Assembly: GCA_937967765.1 (NCBI GenBank)
Contig: CALCML010000066.1
Span: 1 to 35,820 of the forward strand
Direction of reading: 5' to 3'
Origin: an uncultured Carnobacterium sp.
Lineage (GTDB): Bacteria > Bacillota > Bacilli > Lactobacillales > Aerococcaceae
Length of the DNA: 35,820 nt
Program-made: the position numbers and the translations under genes
In this document: piece by piece, positions 27,002 through 34,861 of the stretch
How positions within the stretch are numbered: the first letter of the stretch is position 1
How the letters are laid out: every line of letters begins with the position of its first letter
Notes under the pieces: generated by a model
Database searches by the model: none
Told to the model about the DNA's origin: nothing
What the model saw: only the letters and a program-made list of their open reading frames with translations

Positions 27002-27275
27002 TCTTCACATCCTCTCTAATCTTATTTACTAGCGTTGGTCCGAAGTCTTCAGTATCTGATAAATAATCAAAATATTGACTAAAAAAGAACCGTTCGCAGT
27101 CCATTTTCATATTCCACGCTTCTCGATGATGCCTATTTTTAAAATGCTTCTCTTTTAGATTCCAATCATTATCAACTATTTTTTTGTGCAGCAAATACCT
27201 TAGAGACGTTCTGTAATCATCAACCGCTCTTTCAATAATTCCAGCACATAGTCTGTAATAACCTCTTTCGTCCAT
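26991..27275 (-). CDS. Hypothetical phage protein
   Basis: 94 residues, helical, rich in aromatic and charged residues (AVDDYRTSLRYLLHKKIVDN, CERFFFSQYFDYLSD). GAGGTGAATA precedes the ATG; it overlaps the late regulator by 11 bp, so the two are probably co-translated. Small proteins with this kind of composition occur before RinA/ArpU-type regulators in streptococcal and enterococcal phages; function unknown. Confidence 0.75.
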   Translation of the reverse strand: MDERGYYRLCAGIIERAVDDYRTSLRYLLHKKIVDNDWNLKEKHFKNRHHREAWNMKMDCERFFFSQYFDYLSDTEDFGPTLVNKIREDVKNGN

Positions 27276-27283
27276 TATTCACC

Positions 27284-27520
27284 TCACAATAGAGCTTCTA
27301 ATCTATCGACTTGAAATCCCGTCCAAGCTTTGTTCGGGTCACTAAATTCGTCATCAATCACCACAACAGGAAGCGATGTGAATCCATAATGCTTTAAGAG
27401 TTCAAACGCTCCTGGATTCGCTTCGATGTCCACATTTTCGTATTTGATTTTGTTTTGGTCGAGATACATCTTTGTGTACATACAATCCATACATCTAGGC
27501 TTTGAGTAGACTGTTATCAT
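27284..27520 (-). CDS. NrdH-like glutaredoxin
   Basis: 78 residues with the thioredoxin-fold redox motif C10-M-D-C13 (VYSKPRCMDCMYTK), the cis-proline segment TSLPVVV and a C-terminal WTGFQVDRLEALL. NrdH proteins reduce class Ib ribonucleotide reductase. No nrdE/nrdF is visible in the window, so it would have to serve the host reductase or another thiol target during phage growth. Its ATG overlaps the previous stop (ATGA). Confidence 0.9.
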   Translation of the reverse strand: MITVYSKPRCMDCMYTKMYLDQNKIKYENVDIEANPGAFELLKHYGFTSLPVVVIDDEFSDPNKAWTGFQVDRLEALL

Positions 27521-27678
27521 CTATCATTCTCCTCTCTTTGGAATCCAGCGACTGCCCCTGCGAATAATGTTAATAACGCAAATGCTATATGGATTCTCGG
27601 ATTTCCAATCAAATTCATCACTAAGATTGTATATGTTGTTATTTGCCAGAAGATTACCCATAATTGATTCGTCCTCAT
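27517..27678 (-). CDS. Small membrane protein
   Basis: 53 residues from the ATG at 27678 (MRTNQLWVIFW), chosen because GGGAGG lies 9 bases upstream and it falls after the previous gene's stop; an earlier in-frame start would overlap that gene. Two hydrophobic segments (about residues 6-24 and 29-46) and a charged C-terminus (QREENDR) indicate a two-pass membrane hairpin. Function unknown. Confidence 0.7.
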   Translation of the reverse strand: MRTNQLWVIFWQITTYTILVMNLIGNPRIHIAFALLTLFAGAVAGFQREENDR

Positions 27679-27682
27679 GCCA

Positions 27683-27901
27683 TTAACCCTCCCTATCCTG
27701 TTTATCAATTAAATCAACCGATTTTTCAACCATGTCTCTTATATTCCAAATTACAGATTCACCTTTGTAGCCAACAATGATACACATTCCGAATATACTT
27801 TTACTAATTTCAATTTTTTCGCCGTTCTCTTCGTTAGTTGCTGTTCCAATTAGCTCTCTCATAATTAACTTGTTTTTATCTAATATTTCTGGTTTAATCA
27901 T
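27683..27901 (-). CDS. Hypothetical phage protein
   Basis: 72 residues, probably a small beta-rich domain (LIGTATNEENGEKIEIS, FGMCIIVGYKGESVIWNI) with a C-terminal acidic helix. The ATG follows the preceding stop with no gap (TAAATG), with AAGGTGATTT as ribosome binding site. No family recognised. Confidence 0.7.
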   Translation of the reverse strand: MIKPEILDKNKLIMRELIGTATNEENGEKIEISKSIFGMCIIVGYKGESVIWNIRDMVEKSVDLIDKQDREG

Positions 27902-28192
27902 TTAAATCACCTTTACCTTCTCTAAATCGAAAATCTGTTGTAAAACATTATCCCGTTCTTCTTCATTCAATCCACCGATGACATCGTTTGTGATTGGTGT
28001 GCTGTAATCAATGTCACAATTACCATCTTCATCAAATCTTAATACTGCAATTTCAATTCCAAAGTACACGTAATTGAATTTAATTACACTTGCACCGTAC
28101 CCGTTAGGAAACTTATAAATGGTTTGTGGATAAACGATATCTATTTGTTCTTCGATGTAGTCTTTGAATTGTTCACTATATGTTAAATCCAT
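27902..28192 (-). CDS. Hypothetical phage protein
   Basis: 96 residues, acidic, with a beta-sheet pattern (YGASVIKFNYVYFGIEIAVL) between an N-terminal helix (SEQFKDYIEEQIDIVY) and a C-terminal one (NEEERDNVLQQIFDLEK). The ATG directly abuts the previous stop (TAGATG). No family recognised. Confidence 0.7.
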   Translation of the reverse strand: MDLTYSEQFKDYIEEQIDIVYPQTIYKFPNGYGASVIKFNYVYFGIEIAVLRFDEDGNCDIDYSTPITNDVIGGLNEEERDNVLQQIFDLEKVKVI

Positions 28193-28555
28193 CTAATCTT
28201 CCTCCAAATCCACAAATGGATTGATATCTTCATCAATGTCATAAACTTTCGCACTTGGAAAATTAGAAATTTCATCAAGTAACGCTTGCATCCTTTGTTT
28301 GAATTCTTCGTCCGTGTCATCCCACAAATGAACAAACATGTCTTCATATCCGTCTTGTTCCATATCTTCATATATCCTATCCAATACAGATTCAGCAGAT
28401 AATTTAATTGCTCTTTCTTTTAGAGTTCTCCAACCACTTCTCTCATTCTCATTTAACGAGTTCCATTCACGTTTTAAATCGCATACATATATTTGAGAAC
28501 GGGTATGTTCGTTAAAAACCAAATCATCGTCTTGTATTTCGTTAATTGTTTTCAT
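28193..28555 (-). CDS. Hypothetical acidic phage protein
   Basis: 120 residues, strongly acidic at the C-terminus (DEDINPFVDLEED). Central part helical (WRTLKERAIKLSAESVLDRI). The start ATG abuts the previous stop (TAGATG), continuing the gapless packing of this small-gene cluster. Function unknown; an acidic DNA-mimic role is possible but unsupported. Confidence 0.7.
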   Translation of the reverse strand: MKTINEIQDDDLVFNEHTRSQIYVCDLKREWNSLNENERSGWRTLKERAIKLSAESVLDRIYEDMEQDGYEDMFVHLWDDTDEEFKQRMQALLDEISNFPSAKVYDIDEDINPFVDLEED

Positions 28556-29077
28556 CTACTCACACTCCACAAACAGATTTTTGATTTCATCGCCGAAAAG
28601 TTCGATAGCTTTATCGCAGTCTTCACGATTTTTAAAGTAGCCAAATTGATGAAACAAATTGCTTGAACCTAGTTCTAATGATTTTAATTTGTATTGTTCA
28701 TCTATAGAATTCCAACCGTATCCTATGAAAAACTTTGAATTCTTGCATCGTTTCCCAGAAACAGGCTCCCAGCCATCATTGCACTTATCTCTAAACATTT
28801 TGAAGCGTTGCAACAGATTCCTTCTTTGTGCTTCTAATCTCGCTCCTTTTTCAGTTTTAAAAATGTGTCCTTGGATGAAAGCTACATCACTCCACGCTTG
28901 TCCTCCCCATCTACCCCACTGAATATTTCCAAATTGGTCTACAAACCAAATATCTTCTCCTTCTTCAAATACCCACTGCGCGTTTTCTAACGTTTCAATC
29001 GACTTATCTAGTTCCGACACCCTCTTATACAGTACCGCTCTTTCTTCCTTAAATTCTTCTAATTTTCCCATTAACAT
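28556..29077 (-). CDS. Hypothetical phage protein with N-terminal coiled coil
   Basis: 173 residues: a short coiled coil (EERAVLYKRVSELDKSIETL), an aromatic, beta-type middle (WFVDQFGNIQWGRWGGQAWS), then TEKGARLEAQRRNLLQRFKM and a C-terminal domain with GYGWNSIDEQYKL and NREDCDKAIELFG. Proteins of this layout recur as hypotheticals in Firmicutes phages. A second ATG two codons in is an equally good start relative to the AGGAAGG site. Confidence 0.72.
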   Translation of the reverse strand: MLMGKLEEFKEERAVLYKRVSELDKSIETLENAQWVFEEGEDIWFVDQFGNIQWGRWGGQAWSDVAFIQGHIFKTEKGARLEAQRRNLLQRFKMFRDKCNDGWEPVSGKRCKNSKFFIGYGWNSIDEQYKLKSLELGSSNLFHQFGYFKNREDCDKAIELFGDEIKNLFVECE

Positions 29078-29085
29078 TCACCTTC

Positions 29086-29382
29086 CTAAGTCGCACTCAT
29101 TAAGCCACATTGTTCGATCGGTTTATCTAATCTTCGAGCACTATTCCTGAGTTTATTACCTTCTTTTAAAGGAATAGACTCTACTGCCTTCAACGCTGTT
29201 TCAAATCCCAACAAGAAAGCGAATCGTTCATCGTAGCTCATTTCTTCAAGCTGTCCATAATTGATATCTTTCTGGAACTGTTTCAACGCTCTGTCATACA
29301 TCGACATGTCCTTATATTTGCAATGAGCAACAATTAAGTAATGCACATCGTCTTTTAATTTTTCAAATTTGTTTTTAGCCAA
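29086..29382 (-). CDS. Hypothetical phage protein
   Basis: 98 residues, helical (KFEKLKDDVHYLIVAHCKYK, then DERFAFLLGFETALKAVES). It overlaps the upstream gene by 8 bp. No family recognised; it belongs to the accessory cluster between the putative origin and the late regulator. Confidence 0.7.
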   Translation of the reverse strand: MAKNKFEKLKDDVHYLIVAHCKYKDMSMYDRALKQFQKDINYGQLEEMSYDERFAFLLGFETALKAVESIPLKEGNKLRNSARRLDKPIEQCGLMSAT

Positions 29383-29851
29383 TTGACTTCACCGCCTTTT
29401 CTAGATTTACCAAATTCTCTACAATACGATCTCGAATATGAGCTGCAACTGAGTACGGGTCTTTCATAAATTTAATCAGCGTATTTGCATTCACTTTTAA
29501 CGCTTTGGAAGCAGCTAACATCTTATCGCTGGAATCTTCAATCATTCCATGGATGTAAGTAATAGCTTCACCGTAATTTTCACCCATGTACTTAAACCCT
29601 ACCTTACTGAATCGTTCTTGATACGGGTCCTTCACGATATTCCCTTCGATAGAATGTTCTTTGATAAACTCTAAAACTTCATTTGGCGTTTTAAAATGCA
29701 TCGCTTGTTTAATGTCAGTTGTAAATTGATGCGTATATCTCGGATGATTCTTTGCAAGATATCCCATCATGCTTGAGTAGTCATTAATACGTTGGAAGTA
29801 CCATTGTGGATATTTAGCATCTCTAATGACATACAATTTAATATCGTTCAT
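29375..29851 (-). CDS. Hypothetical phage protein, first gene after the putative origin
   Basis: 158 residues from the ATG at 29851; GGAGAG is six bases before it but touches the alternative ATG at 29857, so the later start is preferred. The N-terminal half has YVIRDAKYPQWYFQRINDYS; the C-terminal half (KMLAASKALKVNANTLIKFM) may contain a helix-turn-helix-like segment. No clear family. It opens the transcription unit after the repeat region. Confidence 0.7.
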   Translation of the reverse strand: MNDIKLYVIRDAKYPQWYFQRINDYSSMMGYLAKNHPRYTHQFTTDIKQAMHFKTPNEVLEFIKEHSIEGNIVKDPYQERFSKVGFKYMGENYGEAITYIHGMIEDSSDKMLAASKALKVNANTLIKFMKDPYSVAAHIRDRIVENLVNLEKAVKSIG

Positions 29852-29892
29852 GAGCATCTCTCCTTTACTATTTTTTCTTAAAATTAACTCAG

Positions 29893-30164
29893 GGTTACAC
29901 GGTTACACGTTTTTTTCAAAAACATTAAAATAAAAACATAAGAATGTTGATTTAATAGGCTTTTATACTTACAATATACTTTTTCTAAAAAAAACATGTA
30001 AACATGTAACTTTTTATATAAAAAGTATCTATAAACATTGTTAAACCAACGTTTCTAAGGGTTACACGTAGCGAAAAAAACGTGTAACCTACGTGTAACT
30101 ACATGTGGTAAAAGGTTACACGTAGATACCGATTTTACCCAAAGGTTACACCATACGTGTAACC
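29893..30164. repeat. GGTTACACGT repeat cluster, candidate replication origin
   Basis: In the only intergenic stretch longer than 300 bp (29858-30169), the motif GGTTACAC(GT) occurs forward at 29893, 29901, 30060, 30114 and 30144, and inverted at 30080-30089, 30091-30099 (last base variant) and 30155-30164. A related tandem ACATGTAA pair lies at 29994-30009. The clusters flank a very AT-rich stretch (about 29910-30050). Iterons beside an AT-rich unwinding element, immediately after the VapE-like replication gene, are the usual layout of a phage origin. Confidence 0.65.
29973..30002 (-). promoter_or_regulatory. Candidate promoter for the accessory gene cluster
   Basis: TTTACA (29997-30002), 18 bp, TATATT (29973-29978). 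It would drive the genes from 29851 leftward. Its -35 box lies inside the ACATGTAA tandem repeat, so a repeat-binding protein could regulate it. The region is AT-rich, which makes false matches likely. Confidence 0.35.
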
Positions 30165-30167
30165 TTT
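30141..30167 (-). terminator. Hairpin formed by inverted repeat copies at the end of the VapE-like gene
   Basis: AAAGGTTACAC (30141-30151) and GTGTAACCTTT (30157-30167) form an 11-bp perfect stem with a 5-nt loop, 2 bp after the stop codon. On the minus strand it ends in only three U residues, so it may be a weak terminator; it is built from two of the origin-type repeats and may serve both purposes. Confidence 0.45.
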
Positions 30168-30169
30168 TT

Positions 30170-31495
30170 TTAAGGTAAAATTCTTTTATAACCTCTAGTT
30201 GTTTTTCCGTTAACTTTGTACGATTGTTTCTTCCAATCGAGTAAATTATCCATAATAAAACTTATCTTCCGAGATAGTTTTTGGTCGTTCGATTCTTTAT
30301 GGAACAAATTGAACATAATCTCTCGAGTAGCCACTCGATTCATCGGTTGTCCCCCTGAAGTCCAGTCAGGACTGTTTGCAAAATATTTAGTCGTATAAAT
30401 ATACTGATCAGTTGTTGTTCTCGTTTCCCAATCCTTAGGAACGGGCATTTCCAGGTATTGAAGGATTTGAAGTTCAATCTCATCTCTGAACATAAATTGC
30501 TCACGATATTCAACTAATTCTGCTTCTGTTTCTTCATCAAACATCAAATCCACACCGCTTTTATAAAGGGTGACGGCTTCACCCCAAATTTGTTTCACAA
30601 CTTCATCCGTCATCTTCATAGGATGCTTTTTTTGTTTGCTATTACATGCTAGTACAGGTAAGAACCGGCGTTCTCCTGTTTTATCCTTGAGGTATTCAAC
30701 GTGATTGCTTGTTCGTGCTAGAACGAAATTCTTTGCGAACTCTTGCGTTCTGCGCATGTACGGTTTTCTGAATCGTAAACTTGTTTTAGAGATGAACGAT
30801 TTTGTTTCTGCAAAACTCATGCGATCACTAGCGACCATTTCATCGTCATTTACAATTAAATGTTTTAGCATGATGTCGTAATTATCCTTATTTGCAAAAT
30901 CAGTTACAGCATCCGTATACCAATGACCACCAAGCTTCTGCAAAAAAGAAGTCTTACCAACCCCTTGACCACCTACCAAGTCCAAAACGTAGTCAAATTT
31001 AACGTAAGGTTCATACACTTTGGCAACAGCACCTACCATCCACATTTCAGCGATTTTAGACACTAAAGGGTCCTGGTTAGCTCCTAGATACACTTGCAGC
31101 ATTTGTCCAATGCGCTTCCGTTTGTCCCAGCCTTTTTCAGCTTCTTCCATATACTCTTTCACTGGATTGTAGGACCGTTCAGATAAGAAGGTTTCCATTC
31201 CATCTATCATCGCTTGAGATGTAAATGCAGCGCCAGTAACATTCTCAAAATACACTTTGACTACAGATTCAAAATTCGAAGGCAGCTCTCCTTTTTTTAG
31301 AAGCGTGTTTCCAAGTTGGATGTTTCTTGTTAATTCGTGCTCTTGAGAGAACTCGTTATGCTTCAAATAGAGATTTAACTGATCATCAGCACGAAATGCG
31401 TTTAACACGTTTACTGGACTGTTCGTTTTTAAATTCCCGTTACTATTTCTTATCGGTTCATAATCCTTGTAAAAACTCACTACTTCGCCAATCAC
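30170..31495 (-). CDS. VapE/D5-like replication ATPase-helicase
   Basis: 441 residues. The Walker A motif is VGGQGVGKTS (about 175-183), followed by LIVNDDEM and the family segment VLARTSNHVEYLKDKTGERR, which identify the virulence-associated-E/phage-plasmid primase C-terminal helicase family. I prefer the GTG at 31495, five bases from AGGAGG; a GTG at 31501 overlaps that site. It follows the Prim-Pol gene, so together they form a split primase-helicase, and the origin-like region follows it. Confidence 0.88.
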   Translation of the reverse strand: MIGEVVSFYKDYEPIRNSNGNLKTNSPVNVLNAFRADDQLNLYLKHNEFSQEHELTRNIQLGNTLLKKGELPSNFESVVKVYFENVTGAAFTSQAMIDGMETFLSERSYNPVKEYMEEAEKGWDKRKRIGQMLQVYLGANQDPLVSKIAEMWMVGAVAKVYEPYVKFDYVLDLVGGQGVGKTSFLQKLGGHWYTDAVTDFANKDNYDIMLKHLIVNDDEMVASDRMSFAETKSFISKTSLRFRKPYMRRTQEFAKNFVLARTSNHVEYLKDKTGERRFLPVLACNSKQKKHPMKMTDEVVKQIWGEAVTLYKSGVDLMFDEETEAELVEYREQFMFRDEIELQILQYLEMPVPKDWETRTTTDQYIYTTKYFANSPDWTSGGQPMNRVATREIMFNLFHKESNDQKLSRKISFIMDNLLDWKKQSYKVNGKTTRGYKRILP

Positions 31496-31497
31496 AA

Positions 31498-32319
31498 TCA
31501 CCTCCTGTCTTTGTTAATCATACTTACTACCGTTCTTTCTAATTCTTGCATCGATAGCGGATTTGGAGTATTGCTATTGGCTATCTTAGCTAACGACAAC
31601 ACATCCATCTCATCCACTCCTCGCCATAATAATCCGCCCACAAATTTAGCGAGCTTATCATTACGGTTTCCTTCATCACCTAATCCATTCGCGATTATTT
31701 CGAACAGTTCCGTTGTTTTTGTTTTTCCGGTTGTCCTGCCCTTACTAACCCACGACCTTAAACCATCACTGTAATCAAATTCACGTCCATTGGTGATTTT
31801 GTACTGTTGGATGATGGCTTCAATTAAGGCTCTGGAGGGAGTAATCATCGTCCCCTTTTCAGGAGATTTCTCCATGTCCCATTCATATTGCCCTTTATCC
31901 GTTGCGGACGGTGCAACTAATACATAATTGTTTTCATGCGCTTTGATATCCACTCCTGGAAGGAATCCAATCATTTGACTGATGTGGATATCATCACGCT
32001 TGAAATAGAATAGGTGCTTACCTCCTGATGCGGTTTTGGCTTGAAGTGTGGGCTCGATTAGGTTTAAATGTTCCCAATTCTTCAACGAATCAAATCCACT
32101 GGTTTGTCCGTGCTTGTCGATATCAATCACGAAGAAGTTTGTAGTCCTTAGTGCGATGTTCGCATTCGGATATTGATTCCAAACTTCGTTAATTCCATCA
32201 GCATCAAGAGGTGGTTTATCCGCAAATTCAATTAATGGTCTTTTAGTTGTAGGACTAATCGGGATGACCGAGAACCCTTTTTGCTGATATAGCAGCGCAT
32301 ATTCTTTCATTGAATGCAT
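31498..32319 (-). CDS. Primase-polymerase (Prim-Pol domain) with PriCT-like C-terminus
   Basis: 273 residues. The AEP-type catalytic residues are visible: Asp66 and Asp68 in FVIDIDKHG, the SGGKH motif ending at His102, and Asp124 in PGVDIKAHENNYVLVAPS. The C-terminal part (about 205-265, RNDKLAKFVGGLLWRGVDE) matches a primase C-terminal helical domain. It should make primers at the phage origin, working with the VapE-like ATPase encoded next. RBS AAGGTGAT. Confidence 0.92.
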   Translation of the reverse strand: MHSMKEYALLYQQKGFSVIPISPTTKRPLIEFADKPPLDADGINEVWNQYPNANIALRTTNFFVIDIDKHGQTSGFDSLKNWEHLNLIEPTLQAKTASGGKHLFYFKRDDIHISQMIGFLPGVDIKAHENNYVLVAPSATDKGQYEWDMEKSPEKGTMITPSRALIEAIIQQYKITNGREFDYSDGLRSWVSKGRTTGKTKTTELFEIIANGLGDEGNRNDKLAKFVGGLLWRGVDEMDVLSLAKIANSNTPNPLSMQELERTVVSMINKDRR

Positions 32320-32334
32320 GAGATCACCTTATTT

Positions 32335-32844
32335 TTAGAAAGGCAAATCGTCTTCTTCTACAACAACTGTATTCATCGCGTTTTCAGCATTTTCTTCAAT
32401 ATCATAGTTGCGATATACTTTGTCTTCTTTACCTTTTGTTTCAATGATTTTTAATGTGAAGTAAGAACCGACTGCTTTACGTTCTAATGCATCAGCTAAT
32501 GCTCTTCCGTCTTCAAAGTCGTTCTTCATAACCTTGTCTCCAGCAAGTTCAATTGCTTTTGTAAAGAATTTAATTGTTCGTTCTACTGACCAAGACAAGT
32601 CTTTACCATTCCATTCGGATAATGTTCCGAAAGATACATATTCAGTACGTCCGTTAAATTCGCCATCACGAACTTCAAATGTGAATCCTAAGCTTTCCCA
32701 CCCACTTGGTGCAATGTTGAATTGTGCTCGTTTTAGCACCACTGTATAATCACCAGCCGGTAATGCTGCAGGTCCGTTCACGCTATCTTTACGAGGGTCA
32801 AATCCATCTTCTTTAATTTTCTTTGCAATACTTAATAAACTCAT
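32335..32844 (-). CDS. DUF669 protein, SSB-like
   Basis: 169 residues, beta-rich (PAGDYTVVLKRAQFNIAPSG, LGFTFEVRDGEFNGRTEYVS) and typical of DUF669 phage proteins. It ends in EEDDLPF, closely resembling the acidic DDDIPF-type tip of bacterial SSB that recruits replication and repair proteins. Its position between the ATPase and primase genes supports a single-strand-binding role. Biochemical function is inferred. Confidence 0.82.
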   Translation of the reverse strand: MSLLSIAKKIKEDGFDPRKDSVNGPAALPAGDYTVVLKRAQFNIAPSGWESLGFTFEVRDGEFNGRTEYVSFGTLSEWNGKDLSWSVERTIKFFTKAIELAGDKVMKNDFEDGRALADALERKAVGSYFTLKIIETKGKEDKVYRNYDIEENAENAMNTVVVEEDDLPF

Positions 32845-32864
32845 TTTTCATTTCTCCTTTATTT

Positions 32865-33665
32865 TTAAAATAATTCGTCTTCATTATTAGAAACTTCAAC
32901 TGTTTCCTGTTTTTTTGTTTTTGTAACTGGTTTTGTTGTTGCTTGTTGTTTTCGAGGAGGTTCAACAGCACCTCTAATGGTTGATAAGATTTTTAAAATC
33001 GCTTTGTCATCAACCTGGTCCGAATAGTAAGTTTTACGTTTTCTGTCAACTTCACGGTTGTAGTTATTCCCCATTTTTTCTGTATGGATCATCAAATCCG
33101 AATTACCGTTGATAAGGTTCACATACTTATCTTTTAGACTTGGCTTGTCTTTCGTAGCATTCCCGTTATCGTCATATTCTGAGATTTGACGGCTGATGTA
33201 AATCACGTTCATTGGTAATGCTTTAAGGTCAATCACTAGTTCCGTAATAGCTTGATTGAAGAAGTCGTAACCTTTCCCGTATGGGATTTCAGATAATGAC
33301 TTCAAACGAGGTTTACCTGGTGGAGTTAGTTCGTCACAAACCGCAATCTTAATCATCTCTATAACATCATCGATAACGTCAATTACGACTGTCTCGTATG
33401 AATGTTCTTGTGTTTGTAGAGCTAATAAGATTTCTCCTAGCTGCTTAATCACTGAATTAGTGATACGCCCTGATTTATCTTTGTCATTTAATAGTTGGAT
33501 ACTTGGCACGCTGTTTGCTTCTGCATTCCCATCTGTGTTTAATACAATCGGATTCGGAAACTCATTTGCAAGATAAGACTTTCCACTCATGGTTTCACCA
33601 TAGATGAAATAGTTACGAGGCGTGTCCTTTGGAACTTGTGGTTTGTTTTCTGGTAATTTAAACAT
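32865..33665 (-). CDS. Sak4-like RecA-fold ATPase (AAA_24)
   Basis: 266 residues. Walker A is GETMSGKS (about 23-30), Walker B is ETVVIDVIDDV, with NVIYISRQ as a later core strand. AAA_24/Sak4 proteins are phage single-strand annealing or recombination mediators. The C-terminus NNEDELF is another short acidic, Phe-ending tail. The ATG at 33665 is seven bases from AAAGGAG; the earlier ATG at 33671 is too close to that site. Confidence 0.85.
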   Translation of the reverse strand: MFKLPENKPQVPKDTPRNYFIYGETMSGKSYLANEFPNPIVLNTDGNAEANSVPSIQLLNDKDKSGRITNSVIKQLGEILLALQTQEHSYETVVIDVIDDVIEMIKIAVCDELTPPGKPRLKSLSEIPYGKGYDFFNQAITELVIDLKALPMNVIYISRQISEYDDNGNATKDKPSLKDKYVNLINGNSDLMIHTEKMGNNYNREVDRKRKTYYSDQVDDKAILKILSTIRGAVEPPRKQQATTKPVTKTKKQETVEVSNNEDELF

Positions 33666-33667
33666 TT

Positions 33668-34861
33668 TCATTCTCCTTTATAATAAAATTCAATCACGTT
33701 TACATCGTGTTGTTGTCTACTTCCTGTTATTCGCCATAACAATTGACGGTAATCGTCATATTCTCCAGAACCTTCTTCAACTGGATCTAGAACAACGATT
33801 GTTTGGTATTTATGCTGCAATCCATCAACCCCGACTCCTAGAACTTGGTTGGTAGCAACTACTACTTTTCTGTCAAGACCTTCTTGAACGTCCCCTGTCC
33901 AGATTCCAATGTTAGGATGTCGTTCTTTGATGACATTTACAATTTGCTTCGATTTGCTGACAATTAACATGTCATGTGGTGCTCTTTCGATTAATCCATC
34001 GAGTTTTAACATCAGTGGAGTATCAGCATTCACTGGTTTGATTTTCGGGAAATCGACTTCTACTCCTGCTTGGTTGAGGTATCTTTCAAACGTGTTCCGT
34101 CCAAAAGATTGTTTCGCCATTGCTGTTTCACCGTTTACGGTCACAAGATTTAATTTTCTAAACTTGTTCAACTTATCTGGGTTACCAGGTTCAACCGTTA
34201 CTGGATAAAATTTAATTTCATAACCGTTGTTTTCAACGGCGTTTTCGATGTCTTCGATTTCTTCCCATCTGAAGAAGTTTGGAAGATTATTGACGTAGCG
34301 TTCATAGTCTCTAAAATCCTCCCATTTTTCTTTCGAATAAGTGAATGGATCATAAACCATTTTTCCATGTGCTTTTTGCCAATCAAACTTATTATTTGGA
34401 TTTGCAAACCCGAAAATTGTTTTTTCGAGTGGGTAGAAATTTTGCCCCTTTTTTCTGATTGGAGTAGCTGAAAGACCTATCGTGTATTTTCGCTTTATGC
34501 GACGATATAGAGTCACTTGCTTCTCCGATGACATATTCTGCCACTCATCAATAATCAACACGTCACAGTTGAATTTTGAGCCTTTTTTTAACATATTTTG
34601 AATACTTCGGTCAGTCGAGATAATAAACTCAACATCTGAATCAAAATTCATTTTTTTGATGGCATCTTTCCAACCTTCAAGAATCGAAAGACGGTTGTTT
34701 GTGATGATGATTTTCTTAGCTTGTTTCTGTTTGGCGATAGCTAAAGCACAGATAGTTTTTCCACGCCCCCCGAGAGCTTCAAGGAAGATTCCGTATGTTG
34801 ACCGTTTACTTCTCTCAATTGCTTCAGCTTGCCACTTTCTTAGTTTTAACGTTATGTTCAT
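33668..34861 (-). CDS. SF2 DNA helicase
   Basis: 397 residues with ordered SF2 motifs: RKWQAEAI (Q-like), ALGGRGKT (Walker A, 31-36), LIIDEWQNM (DExQ, 105-108), GLSATPIRKKG (131-133), and a C-terminal RecA domain ending in YRQLLWRITGSRQQ (motif VI-like). Related phage helicases act in replication or recombination. It overlaps the resolvase gene by 38 bp and abuts the Sak4-like gene, so these recombination genes are coupled. Confidence 0.9.
   Translation of the reverse strand: MNITLKLRKWQAEAIERSKRSTYGIFLEALGGRGKTICALAIAKQKQAKKIIITNNRLSILEGWKDAIKKMNFDSDVEFIISTDRSIQNMLKKGSKFNCDVLIIDEWQNMSSEKQVTLYRRIKRKYTIGLSATPIRKKGQNFYPLEKTIFGFANPNNKFDWQKAHGKMVYDPFTYSKEKWEDFRDYERYVNNLPNFFRWEEIEDIENAVENNGYEIKFYPVTVEPGNPDKLNKFRKLNLVTVNGETAMAKQSFGRNTFERYLNQAGVEVDFPKIKPVNADTPLMLKLDGLIERAPHDMLIVSKSKQIVNVIKERHPNIGIWTGDVQEGLDRKVVVATNQVLGVGVDGLQHKYQTIVVLDPVEEGSGEYDDYRQLLWRITGSRQQHDVNVIEFYYKGE

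Noticed and set aside
28183..28371. A 62-residue ORF overlapping the 120-residue phage gene
   Set aside because: It is an out-of-frame shadow of 28193-28555, with atypical composition and no translation start of its own.
29893..30164. A CRISPR array
   Set aside because: The repeats are only about 10 bp, occur in both orientations and have irregular spacing; no cas genes are nearby.
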